DNA of 64,000 nucleotides from Portulaca oleracea (lineage: Eukaryota > Streptophyta > Magnoliopsida > Caryophyllales > Portulacaceae): positions 27,770,094 to 27,834,093 of the forward strand of contig CM055881.1 of the NCBI GenBank assembly GCA_029582165.1. Reading direction: 5' to 3'. Position 1 is the first letter of the stretch; every line of letters starts with the position of its first letter. This document shows, in pieces, positions 22,227 through 35,745 of this stretch. The position numbers and the translations under genes are program-made. The notes beneath the pieces were generated by a model. That model worked only from the letters and a program-made list of their open reading frames with translations. It ran no database searches and was not told where the DNA came from.

Positions 22227-22304
22227 GGTTTAATCCAATATAAATAAGTGTACTCCCTTCGTTCCGGTTTAATCCAATACAAATAAGTGTACTCCCTTCG
22301 TTCC
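22227..22304. repeat. 39-bp tandem duplication containing ACTCCCTTCGTTCC
   Basis: Two adjacent 39-bp copies (22227-22265, 22266-22304) differ at one base. Each ends in TACTCCCTTCGTTCC, close to the Stowaway terminal motif CTCCCTCCGT, so a decayed Stowaway end is likely. No opposing end was found. Confidence 0.8.
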
Positions 22305-23220
22305 ATAATAATATCTACTTTAACTAACCTTTTTTTTTATTTTCAAATTAATTGTCATTTTACATTTCCAATACTAATTTATTTGTTGGGATGATCACAT
22401 TGTCAAATAATTTGCTTTAATTTCTACATTCCTTGATGTTTTCTCATTATCCTTAAAAGACTATAATATAAAACAGAGAGATTACTAATAAAAATAAATT
22501 AAGTAATGATGCAAATAGCTCAACTATCGAAGAATTACCATTATCATTATTGTAAATTTATCCATCTAAATCAGTGATGATTCATGATAGTTATATTTCA
22601 CATGCAAATGTTGTTTTAAAATCTTATGTATATTTTTACATTTCTCAAGTTTTTATTGAAATCTCGTATCAAAAGTATTGTTCTTCCTGGATGAAACTAA
22701 TGAGTTAAATGTTTTAAAACATACTACTATTGGGTAATAAGTAATTCAATTAGAGAATTTTCTTTTGGAGGAATTTAATAAGTCAATCTGAGAAATTAAA
22801 ATTCACCCAATTAATAATCTAAATTTTGTTATATTAATTTTACTAAATTACATAAAAAAGTCTTTTTAAGCAACATTTCTATTACATGCAAGACAAGAAT
22901 AATAATGTTTGAAACAAATGTATAATTCATGCTCACAATATAAAATACATAATTGTATATTAAATAATTATTCTTTTATATGTAAGACAATAATGATGTT
23001 TGATGTATACTAATTTATAGACCTATAGTAATTTCTTCCTTCTAATTGAAAAAATCATCCTTCATATTAATGTAGTGATATATTTTTTCTGAGGTGGTTA
23101 CGTATCAATAATAGAAATACATTTATATTTTTCTGAGGGTGAGAAAAATATAAATAGAGACATCAAAATATGTGTTGGGTGGTATAGTGACAATTTATGG
23201 TAATAACCCATTAGAAAAAG
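22305..23220. other. AT-rich region upstream of the katanin gene
   Basis: Nothing was recognised. It should contain distal promoter sequence of the gene that starts at 23644. Confidence 0.5.
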
Positions 23221-23329
23221 ATGGAGAAAAAAAAAAAGAGGAATTGGAAGAACCAACAGGACTTTCATGCCTTCCTCAAAATCAAATACAATAACCCCAT
23301 AAATAAAACTTTGTACTCTACCGCGTCTT

Positions 23330-23643
23330 CTCTCAGTCTCAGTCCAAATCCTCTCTCTCCCTCTCTCTCCTCTCTCTTCTTTCTTCTTTCTTTCTCTCTC
23401 CATTCTCTGAACTTTTCTTCTCTTTACTGTTGATTGAATCTCCGATATCATACCCTTCAAAAGTTACCAGCAAAAACCAACCCCATTTTTCTATCTTGAA
23501 TTGACTACAAACCCATAATCTGTAATCCTTTTCTTTTCCAACGGTACACACAAAGCACCTCTTTCTCTCTCCTCAATTCTCTCATATTGGTTTGGTTTTT
23601 CTCTCCGCTTCTTCCTGCTGCTGTAGTGGATGATTGGCTGTCA
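23330..23643 (+). promoter_or_regulatory. CT-rich 5' leader of the katanin p80 gene
   Basis: A long pyrimidine tract (TCTCTCTCCCTCTCTCTCCT and similar, 23333-23405) and a leader without an early in-frame ATG lie before the start codon. Plant core promoters and 5' UTRs often carry such Y-patches. No TATA box was assigned. Confidence 0.5.
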
Positions 23644-26600
23644 ATGGCTAAGCGTGGATATAAACTCCGTATCCTTTTCTTTTTCTTTTTTTTTCTTCCT
23701 GGAGCTTTATTGTTATCCATTCTTACGCTGAAATTGCCCAGTTTGAAGTTGAATTGATTGGGTTTTGTTGCCCGGGGGGTTTAGTGTTTGATTTAGAACT
23801 TCCATTTTATTCTGATTTGATGAATTTTGCTTGGATGTGGGTTTCCCTCGAAATTTTAAAATGATTTTTTTATTTTGGTGCTTTGTGCTGCTTCCACCGA
23901 CTGCCATTTTTCTCCATTTTAATTATTTTTTTATTGGTAATGAAAACAAAATCTGGGTGAATTCTGGGGAAAGGTTTAGATTTTGATTTGTTGTATTTGA
24001 TATGGTTTTCAAATTCAAGGGGAAAGATGATCTGTAAAACCCATATAATCGTGTTTGTGAATTTATTACTTTTAATACTTGGGTGCTGTATGATGATGAT
24101 GATGAAATGTTTGTGTTATCTTGACCTAAAATTGAATGTGAAGAGGAATTTGTGGCACATTCAGCAAATGTGAATTGTCTTCGAATTGGAAAGAAGGCAT
24201 GTCGGTTGCTTCTTACTGGTGGGGATGACCACAAAGTTAACTTGTGGGCAATTGGCAAACCCACTTCTTTGATGGTCAGTTTTTTGCTTCTTTGGATTTT
24301 ATTCATTTATTTATTATTTTTGTAAAAAGCCCTAGAAATTCTGGCCACTTATCTCTGGTGTTCTGTGACTGGAAGTTTCAAACCAGAGAATCGTATCTTT
24401 CGTTGGATTTTAGACTGCTTTGTGTCTCTTAAATTCAGTAGTATTGCAAATGTATACTTGATTGTTTTTGCCCTTTTTTTGGTGGTGGGTGGGTGGGGGG
24501 GGGGGGGGGGTATGGAGTGTTATCTTACTGAGATTTGTAATGCTGTGTGAGTACTAATTGTTTTTGCATGAAATTATACAGAATTGCCAAGTTTACCCAT
24601 TGTGGGTTGGGAGTTGACTGTGCAGTTAGTGGATCATTTGTTCTCAGCTTTTAGTTCTGTAACATTTAAGGTGTGCATGTTGATGGAAAAAAAAAACCCC
24701 TCTGTTTGGTAATTTTGAGCTGAGAGGGAGATGTAATGTAGAATATGAGAGTGGCTATTCCGTTTTTCAAGGTTTATTAGGTTTCGAAAATGTTGTATGG
24801 TTGGTAAATTGTGCTGCCATTTAGGTGTACCTATAGAGATTAGTATTACCTACTGGAGCACTAAACTTTTAGGAAAATTATTGATTGAGGTGGACATATT
24901 GCCAAATGAGAACTGTAGCATCATCACTGTTTTGATCACGTCGAATTATTGCATTGTAATTGCATTGGAAATTAATGGGGGACAGTTGCTTGCTTTGTAA
25001 GAAAGAGCATTGTTGTAATTCCAAACTCAATTGATCGTACATGAACTGCCATGGGTGCTTATTAAAACTATCTTATAGCGCTGTTTTGTCACTTTATATG
25101 TGCTCATATCATGGTTGTTGTTGTTGATATCTGCAGAGCCTGTGTGGTCATACAACACCAGTGGAGAGTTTAGCCTTTGATTCAACAGAGGTTTTGGTAC
25201 TTGGTGGAGCTGCTTCTGGGACTGTCAAACTATGGGATCTGGAAGAGGCAAAAAGTGAGTTCTCAAAGGCATTACCTGCTTTTTAGTCTGCTGTCGCAAT
25301 GTACTGTGTGGTATAGTGCATTTCATAACCTCGATGTTAATGTTTTCATGATGTAGTGGTTCGAACCCTTACCGGCCACAGATCCAACTGCACTTCGCTT
25401 GAATTCCATCCATTCGGAGAGTTTTTTGCGTCTGGCTCAGCAGACACTGATCTAAAGATTTGGGATATTAGAAAGAAAGGATGCATACACACTTATAAAG
25501 GTCATAATCTAGGGATCAATACCATTAAGTTTACACCAGATGGTCGGTGGGTTGTTTCTGGTGGATTTGATAATGTTGTAAAGGTAAGATGGAAACTGGA
25601 TGCAGCGGTTCAAAATCAACGTGTTTGCATAGCCAGCAGCATCTTTATGATGTATAGTTGTGTACGCTAAAATGTGCACCATTCCTTTTACAGATATGGG
25701 ATTTGACTGCTGGAAAGTTGTTGCATGAGTTCAAGTTTCATGATGGGCATATCAGATCCTTGGACTTCCACCCTCTCGAGTTTCTTCTAGCCACAGGTAC
25801 TTGTATAGATTTTTGGTAGTATATGTACCTGTGGAAATTGTGAACACATATATGTCGTGTGCATAAAACATTATTTGAGAAGTTCGGATTGTTTTTATTG
25901 GTTTGGTTTCCCTTTCTGACTGACTGAAGAGTCTTTGTTCACCACTTCCACCACAATTTTTGCATCAACTATTAGTGAAAATGTGTCCTTGTGTTTTGTC
26001 CAAGTTGCAAACTGAGTGTTCTTTGAGGGTGTAGACAGCTGCTTAGTTTTTTGGTATGACTGATTCATTAGAGGTTTTATATATCCTGTACATGCTCAAT
26101 GACAATGACTATATAGATAGGTATTTCTATATATGGCATCACCGATGTAGTGTTTAACATACGATTCACTCAAGTTGAACACCCTGATGCTCTATTCTGT
26201 TGCCATAATTGTATATATGCCCAATATAGCTTCCTAAAATTTGCATTCATGGTGCTTCATATTTTCCTTACGTTTTTCATGTTGGGACTAAGCCAGCACT
26301 CCTTTCTAATAATAGGAGATCTAGCATACTTAATCAGCTGGGGTGTTTGAGGAAGTGCCGTGCTTCTATATCACAACCATCCTCTTGTAGAACAATTTTT
26401 TTTTTGTTTTATTCCTTATGCCGTATGCCCTGCCATGTATTTGTAGCATGGGTCACTTCCCTTCTGCACATCCCCTCTTTGAATGTGTGTGTGTGCAGTA
26501 CTATTTTGAGTGTTTAATTTACTTTATGTGGCTCCGCCTAATTATATATGGAAACTGTTTTCAGGTTCAGCAGATAGAACTGTCAAATTCTGGGACTTGG

Positions 26601-29600
26601 AGACTTTTGAAATGATCGGGTCTGCAAGAGCTGAGGTACAATAGGTTTTTATTGGCCCTTTCCCCTTCTTCCATGTTACCTGCTCTGTTCCAGCCATTTA
26701 TGCTGTTTGCCCTTTCGTCCCTTTTATCTTTTGGTGATAACACTCAATAGCTCTTTCGATTTTTTTTTGGTGTTGAATAAGACCTCGGGCAATTTGATAT
26801 TAATTCTTCCTTACTATACACTATGTGATATAGGAAGGAATGTGTAACCCATAGTTAACATTTATGGCTTGCTGACATAATGCCGGTGTTTGTGGCACTA
26901 GGCTACAGGAGTGCGTGCAATTGCCTTTCATCCTGATGGGAGGACCCTCTTTTCTGGATATGACAATAACCTGAAGGTCTGCATATTACATGGTAAACTT
27001 CTTTTGGACAATTTGAGTGAAATGAAATGATTATGATCTGGATTCTTTGACACAGGTTTATTCATGGGAGCCTGTAATTTGTCATGATACGGTTGATGTG
27101 GGGTGGTCAACATTAGGTGACCTTACCATTCATGAAGGAAAAACCATCGGTTGCTCCTATTATCGTAACTCTGTTGGAGTTTGGGTGGCTGATCTGGATG
27201 TATGTTTTTCCTTACTCTTGTTGACTTTTAGCTACTTACAAGCATCACGCATGCGCACATAATGCCAACTTTTATTTCTATTACCTTATCTGATGAGATT
27301 CCCATTGCAGCGTATTGCACCATATGGCACTAGTGACACGCCTGTGGAGGCTAGCCCTACTGAGTTGAAACTTGATATGCGGGAAAGGCAGTCCACAGAA
27401 AAGGTGGGATCAGCTGTGAGATCTCCTTCAGGCTTGCGTTCTACGTCCCCAGATGCCGATTCTAAGGAAATCAAGAATATATATGTGGACTGTAAGAGTC
27501 ATCTCCATCTAACATAGCTGAAATTGTGAATTTTGTACATGGTTTATTTTGCAATGGCTCCTTTAACAGGGAACTTTTGTAAAATGGTGATATTCTTTTG
27601 AAGTGGTACAATATGGTAAACGACTGAAAATTGTATATCTTAAAAACTTATGAGTGGAAAGAACAATGAGAACTATAATCAAATCAAATTGCAATTATGA
27701 TGTTCGAACATCTATGAGATTACGACACAATTTTTTGGGTGAGACCGTCTAATGCAAGAGTTATGGTGCGACAGTTTCCTCCAGGCATGATGTTTTGAAG
27801 TTTTTGAAATGACTAATATTTATAATAGTGCTTTAATTCAGAGGTGATTAGTAATTAATTAAGTAGTGGCTTTTATTAGAGTCGCTCCTTATTGAATTAT
27901 TTCTCCCGCATATCCTATCAAAATCACCCTATAAGTGTCCCATTTGATAATAATCTCAATCAAGATGGCCTCACCCAGGACCTGCTACATGGACAAAAAC
28001 TCCCTTTGAATCACATTTCTAATTTTTTTTAGCCAAATTTGAGTACCTTTGTTAGTTAACTTTCTGGGGGTTAAAGGTATCTAGTACTCCCTCCGTTTTT
28101 GGATTAATTGTCACCTCATGAATGCTAAACTGTCTCCAATGTTCTTTGATTGAGAATTTCTTGTAGAATATTTTATCAAAAAATTACGAAATTATACTCT
28201 AATGATAGTGTTTTTTTGTTATGAATCTAATGATACTCTAATTATTATAGAACATTTTGTATAAATTAAGAAATTAATGGTCAAAGATGTTAAAATCTGA
28301 CTGATACATAAATCAATGTGACAATTAATATGCAACGAAGATCGGAGGGAGTATCTTGATGTCCCACCAAGATGATTAGTACCAGTAGGTCTGGTTACCA
28401 AGATTGTTTTGGCTTTGTTAGTTTTGCAGGTACGGCTGGGTAGGGTAAATTTACCCAACCTTTCTATGCTTGCATAACTTGCTAAACATTCCTGTAGTTA
28501 CCCAAATTTGTCCAAATTAACCCTAACATACTCGATAGCCCTTCCCATATTTACCTAGATTTACCCAACTTTCCCATACCCAATTCCCCTACCCAACCTT
28601 ACCTATTAAAGAACAAGTTATTATCTAGACATTTGGCTGTGTGCTTCCTGGATATATTACACCTTGCTGCGGGTAGCCTTGAATTGTACTCGTCTTTCTT
28701 CTTTTATCTTTGATGGACTTATAAATGTTGCCGTTTGAAAGCTTTACATACATGCTTTTTGCCTCATTTGAGGCCCCTGATACATGTGCAATCCATATGA
28801 TTTGTCACGTTGTGAATTGTGATTTGTAACTTTGATTCCGTCTGTGCTAGTTGAATTCAGGATCACAATTCGTTTATCATGAAATTCAATTTCTTAATTG
28901 TTGAAACACGAGGAATGCCCTTTTTGGAAATTTTTTGTAAACTTGTAATAAGTAATAGCGTTGTGAGACTAGGAAAAAAAAAGCGTACATCCCAAAAGCA
29001 GTATGCGCCCTGCCTGTAAAAGAACGATTTGGTTGATTTGAGCTTATTTCTATGTTAGTCCACATGAACAATCATGTGCATCACCATTCTGACACTGGAC
29101 CAAAACTCTTAACGGGATCTATGGTGCCAAACTTGAACTTGTTTGGTCATAAGCTATAAGATTATCACTTTACCAGCTATGTTTCTTTTCTTTTTTTTTT
29201 TTTTAAATTTTTTCTCCCCTTTTTTGATGGAATGCCAGCAATGTTCTTGTAATTCATATAATTTTGCTCCTTTGACGTACATTTTGCCCAAATGCTTTCT
29301 ATTCCGACTTCCTAGACCCATGTACCATATCACACTTCTCTTACCCATGTTGCATGCTTTTTTAATGACAGATGAGAAACCAGTAAGTGCTCGTAAAGTT
29401 GCATCACTTAGTGCGACAAAAATAGCATCACGATCTGACTCAAAGGAATCAAGCAGGGTGTCAGCTAGAAAGCAGAATGCTTCTATTGCCACTCCTGCTA
29501 AGTCTAATGCTCAGGCCCGATCTTTTGTTGCCCCGAGTTTTGTTCCCAGAGAAAGCTCTGGTGGAAAAACTTTTTCCAGTTCAAGAAGAGAGTCTCTTGC

Positions 29601-30764
29601 ACCGGCTACCCCTGCAAGTGGAATGTCTATTAGGTCGGGGCACATGAGGAGAGCATCCAGTTGCAAGTATGAAGTTGCTGGTGCAGATGTGAATTCTTTT
29701 GATAAGCTTGTGGAAGAAGCAGGAGCTAAGGAGGTGGTTGAAGATAAGACTCCTACTTTTAAGAGTGTTGAGAACAAGTCTGAAACAAATCCCTCTCCTG
29801 CAATGTCCTCTGATATACGAAGGGGTGAGCTCTCATCTCTTGCTGTTATTTCTGGATGAATGGATAGCAATGTAAAAATGCTCCTTGTGAAGTTAGCTCT
29901 TCTAGCTTTAATTATTGTCTGCATTTGCTTTTACTAATAAGTTGTGCTTTTGGACCTTGAACAAAGTTGGTTTGATGGGCTTTATCTGCAATTTCTTTTT
30001 GCAGTCATCTTTTTCTTGTTTCTTACTCCTGCCCATTCTGTTTGCTTGGCAATCCATCACCTTATTCGATTGTCTGCTCGTTTTGGAAAATGTGTTTTGT
30101 TCTCTCTTTTGGTGGTTGAATATCTTTCCTTCCCCCCTACCTCTTCTCTCTCATGTGTGTGTTCGCATGCTCACAGAGACTGGAAGGTGGTTTATGGGGA
30201 ATGCTCTTGGTGCATGTCTGTTTCCTTCCCTTCTCCTTTTGGTGGTTGAATAACTATGGATGCCCTTTTTGATGATCCTTTTGTGCAGTTGACAATTCCT
30301 CTGACCCTAAAGAGACACGAGATGTGAAAACGGTCAATGGAGGTGCGAATTTAATTGTGAAAGTTAGGTTCTGAATAGACATAGACTATTAAAGGTGACT
30401 AATTAATAATTATTACCATGTTTGCAGTAGTAGTTGCTCATGGAAGGACGCGTTCTCTTGTTGAGAAATTTGAAAGAAGGGGGAAGTTTACTAGTACTGA
30501 AGATCAAATGATCAGTACATCCCCTGATGTAATTGCCGATAGGATCCAGAGCTCCACAATGCTAGTAAGTTTTTAAGCTGCATGTGATGGCATTCTTAGA
30601 ATTTACATTATGGGTGTGTTTGGTTGGGATGTTTCCCATTTTCTGGTGTTTGGTGACCGGAAAATGGAGAAAACCATTTTCCAAGAAAATGATTTTCCCC
30701 CAAATCCTTTGTAAATTATTTTCTTGACTCCAACCTAATGAAAACTAATTTTTCCCTCTCTCCC

Positions 30765-30813
<49 letters not shown>

Positions 30814-33800
30814 TCTTTCTCTCTCTCCACCATTCTCTCTCATGCACCAATTTGAATATTTGTCCAAGTCTGTGCATGCTGCTCTTCAACTAACTATTGG
30901 TTCTATTGCTTCCACCAGACCCTATCTACCTCTTTTCTGGAATGAGTAATGATGCATCATTTGCATTGAATGCGCAGATAGCACCCTTGTCTCTTTAGCC
31001 GAGTAAAATTGTGAAGTGATTATCCTAAAATGAGTTCCATTAAAATTTATGTCTCACCTCTGTTTCTCTTTTACACCTCCCCCCCCCCCCCCCTTTTTTT
31101 TTCTGAAGTCTTTCATAAACTAATTTTTGTAGATTGTTTGCTCACCCTTAATTTTTTAGTGATCAGCAACTTAATGCAACAACTATTGGGTGGTTGGGGG
31201 TGGGGGTTGGGGGGGGGGGGAGGGGTAAAGTTAAATGTAGGATGTCGCCAAGTTTTTATATGGGATTCTAACATTTGTACTACTAAAAAAATGGACTAGG
31301 GTTAAGGATTTGAACAGTTGTTCTGATACTTTGTCTGTGGAAATGACGAGTGAAGAGATGTTGTATTCTAACAATGTTCTTGCAGACATTTGTTCTGAAA
31401 AAATAACCTGTACAATTCATGCAGACTGATCTGAAGTAGGCTGTTCAATGTGAATCATACATAAACCAAACTATGCTTCAAATCTGATTCAAACTTACTT
31501 TGTTCGGTCGTAATTAAATGATGTCTTATTATATACATATGTGGCATGTGACCAATAGAAAGAAGAACCCCAAGTTTCTGGAAGAGAGCCGCCATCCGTC
31601 AGTGATGCAAACCTTATTGAAGATCTGATGCAAAATCATGATGTTCTGCTGAGTGGTCTTCGTTCCCGCCTCACAAAGTTACAGGTAATTTGCAGTGTAC
31701 TCTGCTTGGGATCAAAAAGTAGCTCTTGTTTCTGGACTCAGAAATTATGTTCCTGTTTCTGCATTCTGGCTACATTCTCCTCTGCTTATGATAATTGCAT
31801 CAAGGCATGCTCTTCAATCAAGTGTGGTATCTGCATAATTACTGATTTTGTGGGCATTAGATTTCTTTTTAAATAAATAACATTCCTCTTGAAAATTAAT
31901 GTGGTGTACTTGAATTGATATTCAGATGGTACGACACCTCTGGGAGCGGAATGATATTAAGGGTGCCATTAATGCACTGAAGAAGTTACCTGATCATTCG
32001 GTAAGTACTTGTTTTGTCATAATGCACTTGTTGGTTTTCCACTTCAATTTGGTCGATGGGCTGGTCTTAATTTTTGGCTTTTTGGTTCAGGTCCAGGCTG
32101 ATGTGATTAGTGTTCTCATGGAGAAGATGGAAATTGTTACCATGGACTTGTTTTCTTCCATGCTACCTATGCTAGTGGGTCTGCTGGATAGCAAGATGGA
32201 AAGGTAATTATGTGTTATATGTTTTTTTCAAAAGAAAGTCACAGATATCTGCCAGAAGATCAACCCTAGAAAATGAAAAGATAGCATCAACTGATTTGCT
32301 GTTTCTCTTAAGTTCTTGAGACTTTTCGTGGTCTCATACAGCATGATTTGATGCTGTTCGGTAATGCATTCCATATGCTTATATTAGTTTCTATATACTC
32401 CTTTCTAGTTTCCACAATAATTGAAATTTTGGGGAAAGGAATGAGTGGGTTTGAATTAACAAAGGTTATTTGGAATGACAAAAGTAGTAATTTATAAAGT
32501 CAAATATGCTAAACTGTTGTTAATATTAAATTAGGATTGTAAAGTGATAGATACTATGAAAAAGGGAAAGTTAGTTGAAGTGGCGGACATTGTGGACAGT
32601 AGTGAGTATATTGGTGAAATTCTCCTAGCCACTATATATATATATATTTTTTTTTTTGGGGGGGGGGGGGAATCTTTTACAAATTTGTGCGGCCCTGCCT
32701 CAGGTAAGTTTTTTCGCTGGCCTTCATGTACCCTCAACTCAACAGTTACCATTTTAGTAGTATAAACACCTACATGGGACTCTCTGAGTTGAACACCGTT
32801 ACACCAATAAAGGCAAGATCTATTAAAATTGCAAGTCGTTTTACGACGAATAAATAATACTACTTTACTGATGATAATGCTGTACAGTGTCGATTGAAAT
32901 CGTTATTGATAATTTGCAGGCATGTGAAAATGTCTTTGGAGATGCTACTCAAGCTTGTTGCAGCATATGGGCCCACGATCCGCTCAACAATCTCAGCGCC
33001 TCCCTCTGTGGGGGTTGATCTTCATCAAGAAGAAAGGTGCATCCTCCACTCTGCTAGCCCCTCTTTCATCTTAAAGTACTATGCATAAATAATATGCTGC
33101 CAGTCTATGACTTCTATGCTTTTGAATACTCATATGCTTCGCAACTCAACAGGATTGAGAGCTGCAGACAGTGTTTCAGGCAGCTGCAGCAAATCCAAGC
33201 AGTTCTTCCTGCACTAGCAAGGTAATTGTTCTAAATGGGAATACTGCATAGGTTATTTTTCGTCAACTTTTTCAAGCATGGGTGAATAGGATAGATGCTT
33301 GTTGCTAGTTTAGTTGTGTATGTACTTGGTTAAGCTCTAAGGAAATGGCATCCTTGTCATAACCTTGAGAATATTCTAGTTGCACGTTGTTTCTAATTCT
33401 AGAGAATGACCTTGAAGCATGATTAGACAAAATAAGCGGACAAGTTGGAGAAGTTCTGACTTTGCCTCTCCTTAAGTTCACCTATCTGAAATATCATTGA
33501 GCTGTGGGTGCTGTTGCAACCTTTAACCCCTTTCATTTCCCCTTATTTCGCTTTTGTCATAAACACTTCGACTAATGGACCTACTACTTCTGGATAAGCG
33601 GCTGAGAGGAACACGTAGTTTCCCGTTCTCAAAAATTGTGGGGGTTGCTGGCAACTTTTAGAAACTAGGGGCTAGGGTAGTTGAGAGAAATTCTATCTGT
33701 GGAGCAACATATGTAGGATCTGGCCTGGCTCAGAGTTTTCTCTTTGTTGGTTGCAATTGTTTTCTGATGGCCAACTTCTTGCACCTTTCTGTTTTTTGCT

Positions 33801-34451
33801 ATTATTTTCCTGTGCTACTTTTCCCTAACACATTTTGTTACAGTAGGGTTTTGTTTTGACAAAAACAGTTTTTTTTTTTCCTTTTTTTTTCTTGTTGGTC
33901 TCTTAAAGAGATTCTTGAAATTGATCCCTTTGCAATATTGCTGATGAAGGGAAGGATAGCTAGAGACCTTAGAAAGATGGGATACATGTCGGATTTGGGT
34001 GAGGATAGTTAAGAGCCGTTAGTGGAGAGTATGGCATGCAACCTAACATTTGAAGTTGAATCAATAACAGCAGATGATATTGAGACTTGAGGGCTAGCTA
34101 AAGTAGAAAGATTTATTGACTGGATTATGACAACCTGACTACTGAGTTCCAAATATGGGAACCCTGTAGTATTTGCAATACAGCTCGACCTTAGAGTCAT
34201 TAGTTGTGACTGTCATTCCGGCTTAACCTCCCCAATTTGATTTTCTTCATATCCCTTGAATGTGAATTGTGTGATATACAGATGGCCAGAGAGAACAAAT
34301 TTTGAGAGTGTGAATGAATTGGTTTATTCCCAAAAAGGCTGTTTGAAGCTGATGCAATGTGGTGTTTGTTTTTTTGGTGGACAGGAGAGGTGGGTCACTG
34401 GCTAAATCTGCTCTTGAGTTGAGTTTGGTTCTCCAAGATCAAAACATTTGA
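23644..34451 (+). CDS. KTN80: katanin p80 WD40-repeat regulatory subunit (KTN80-like)
   Basis: Regulatory subunit of katanin, the AAA microtubule-severing complex. In plants KTN80 proteins target the p60 ATPase to microtubule branch and crossover points in the cell cortex. Exons (each with GT-AG borders): 23644-23668, 24144-24274, 25137-25254, 25357-25583, 25694-25796, 26565-26635, 26902-26976, 27056-27199, 27311-27491, 29372-29824, 30289-30342, 30428-30564, 31559-31684, 31926-32000, 32091-32203, 32920-33036, 33153-33221, 34385-34451. They total 2,286 nt, giving 761 aa and a TGA stop with no frame break. Residues 1-300 are WD40 repeats (GGDDHKVNLW, GTVKLWDLEE, ASGSADTDLKIWDIRK, SGGFDNVVK, ATGSADRTVKFWDLE). 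Residues 300-570 are Ser/Lys-rich linker, and about 575-755 match the C-terminal con80 domain that binds p60 (MQNHDVLLSGLRSRLTKLQ). The ATG is fixed by the family start MAKRGYKLQEF. The exon 9/10 junction spans a 1.9-kb intron and is the least certain; a small exon there could be missed. Confidence 0.96.
24495..24510. repeat. poly-G tract in katanin intron 2
   Basis: Sixteen consecutive G after GGTGGTGGGTGGGT. The + strand could form a G-quadruplex. Confidence 0.9.
28087..28351. mobile_element. Stowaway MITE in katanin intron 9
   Basis: The 265-bp element starts CTCCCTCCGTTTTTGGA and ends TCGGAGGGAG, with TA on both sides (28085-28086, 28352-28353). These are the diagnostic ends and TA duplication of Stowaway/Tc1-mariner MITEs. 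It lies in an intron and does not affect coding. Confidence 0.88.
28436..28606. mobile_element. TTACCC-rich miniature element in katanin intron 9
   Basis: Left end GGCTGGGTAGGGTAAATT and right end CCCCTACCCAACCT are inverted. The interior is made of short TTACCCAA units. It resembles the elements at 5806, 9977 and 10318. Confidence 0.5.
30609..30725. repeat. GGGTGTGTTTGG / GGAAAATGATTTTCC repeat in katanin intron 12
   Basis: It starts GGGTGTGTTTGGTTGGGA, typical of Tourist/Harbinger MITE ends, and contains GGAAAATG and CATTTTCC inverted words. The opposite terminus was not found, so it may be a fragment. A CT microsatellite (30768-30810) follows. Confidence 0.5.
31079..31220. repeat. poly-C, poly-T and poly-G tracts in katanin intron 12
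   Basis: Fifteen C at 31079-31093 lead straight into a T run; twelve G at 31209-31220 follow GGGTGGGGGTTGG. Confidence 0.85.
32658..32670. repeat. T-run/G-run junction in katanin intron 15
   Basis: A short TA repeat, eleven or so T, then thirteen G. The same T-then-G arrangement occurs at 48350-48376. Confidence 0.85.
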
Positions 34452-34801
34452 GTTTTAGAGGGGTGGAGGGTGTTTCATCCAGTTATTATGCGATGATGAT
34501 ATCCAGCCACCGTTTTGTGCATTTTGCAACTCCAAAGTCGTCGTGTCTGTCGCTGCAGATTTAAAAAAGCAGCATGCATATTGCTTTGCCATTGCATGGT
34601 GGATCAGAGCTCTTAATAATTTCGTGGAGCCGGTTCATACCTCCCATTCCCCCCCCCCCCCCAAAATTCAATGTTGATGTATTTGTAGGCCAACACCAGT
34701 ATGGATGGTGATTCTTATTGTTGTGAATTCTATGTAACTCCCTCATCCCCATGTGTCTGTATATCTTATGTACCTCCACATATATCTTTCAATGAAAACA
34801 G
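34452..34801 (+). other. katanin p80 3' UTR
   Basis: Noncoding sequence after the stop. A run of fourteen C lies at 34649-34662. TTTCAATGAAAACAGAGA near 34785-34802 includes an AATGAAA word that could serve as the polyadenylation signal. The extent is inferred. Confidence 0.5.
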
Positions 34802-35319
34802 AGATGCCCGGATTGTCATTCTCTTTACTCCTTTCTCAAATTGACCACAATTCATCCTCACTTCCGTGCATTCTCTCCTCTAGTATGTATGCACCAGAAT
34901 GACTTCAATTTTTTTACATGGATTTGAGCACAATCTCTGAGTTTCTCAAATACATATATTAGGATACAAGGTGCATCCTACATGCCTGGATCACTTAGTA
35001 ATATGTTAAAAAATTAATGGGAGGTTCTTCTTATTAGCATATTCAATATTTAAATAAAAGTTTGTCAACGGTGATTATGATTTGATGGCAATCCTTAATC
35101 ATCATATATTAAAATTAGGATGGTTCATGTTTCTGTTTAGATTGGTTGGCCCAAAAAAAAAACAGAACCAGAAATCTGGACCAAAAGGTAACCCGTTGGG
35201 TCTTTGGTGCAAGATTTTTTTGATTTCAGGTTTCAATCTAGGTTTAAAATAAAAAAAAGCCAAACTCGGGCTGAAAACCTAGTTCAAAATAGAAAATTTT
35301 GATCTAAAAGATATTTTTG
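34802..35319. other. AT-rich intergenic stretch
   Basis: Nothing was recognised. Confidence 0.45.
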
Positions 35320-35745
35320 ATGAAAACTCTACCATAGTTGAGTTTATTTTTAATTATGGTAGTTGAAAATTTTATATCATTAATTTATAAAAAATAATCA
35401 TATTTGTTAAAAAGATTTATATCCACTTAAAATATGGTTAATTATTGTAACAAGTTACTTTGATCAAACTACATTGATTTTGAATTTTTATGGTAAAATT
35501 AATGGTATTTTCACTTTTCAACTACGATAGTTGAAAAAAAGTCAACTATGGTAAAATTTCCTTAAAAATATTCAATTTTGTAAAAAATTATAACTTAACA
35601 TATAGATTTACTTATTGTAACAAGTCCTATGGTGAATATATATATATATTAATTTTAATTTTTAATGATAAAATTAAAGGTAATTATACATTTCAACTAC
35701 CATAGTTGAAAATTTTTCAACTATGGTAGAATTTTCCTTTTTTTG
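35320..35745. mobile_element. miniature element with CTACCATAGTTGA motifs
   Basis: The ends are inverted: AACTCTACCATAGTTGAG (left) and CAACTATGGTAGAATTTT (right). Internal copies form back-to-back pairs such as TTCAACTACCATAGTTGAAA (about 35694) and TTCAACTACGATAGTTGAAA (about 35517). AT-rich and non-coding; superfamily unknown. Confidence 0.6.

Noticed and set aside
29143..29371. N-terminal part of the 238-codon frame as katanin coding sequence
   Set aside because: Hydrophobic low-quality translation ahead of an AG acceptor; the family sequence resumes exactly at 29372.
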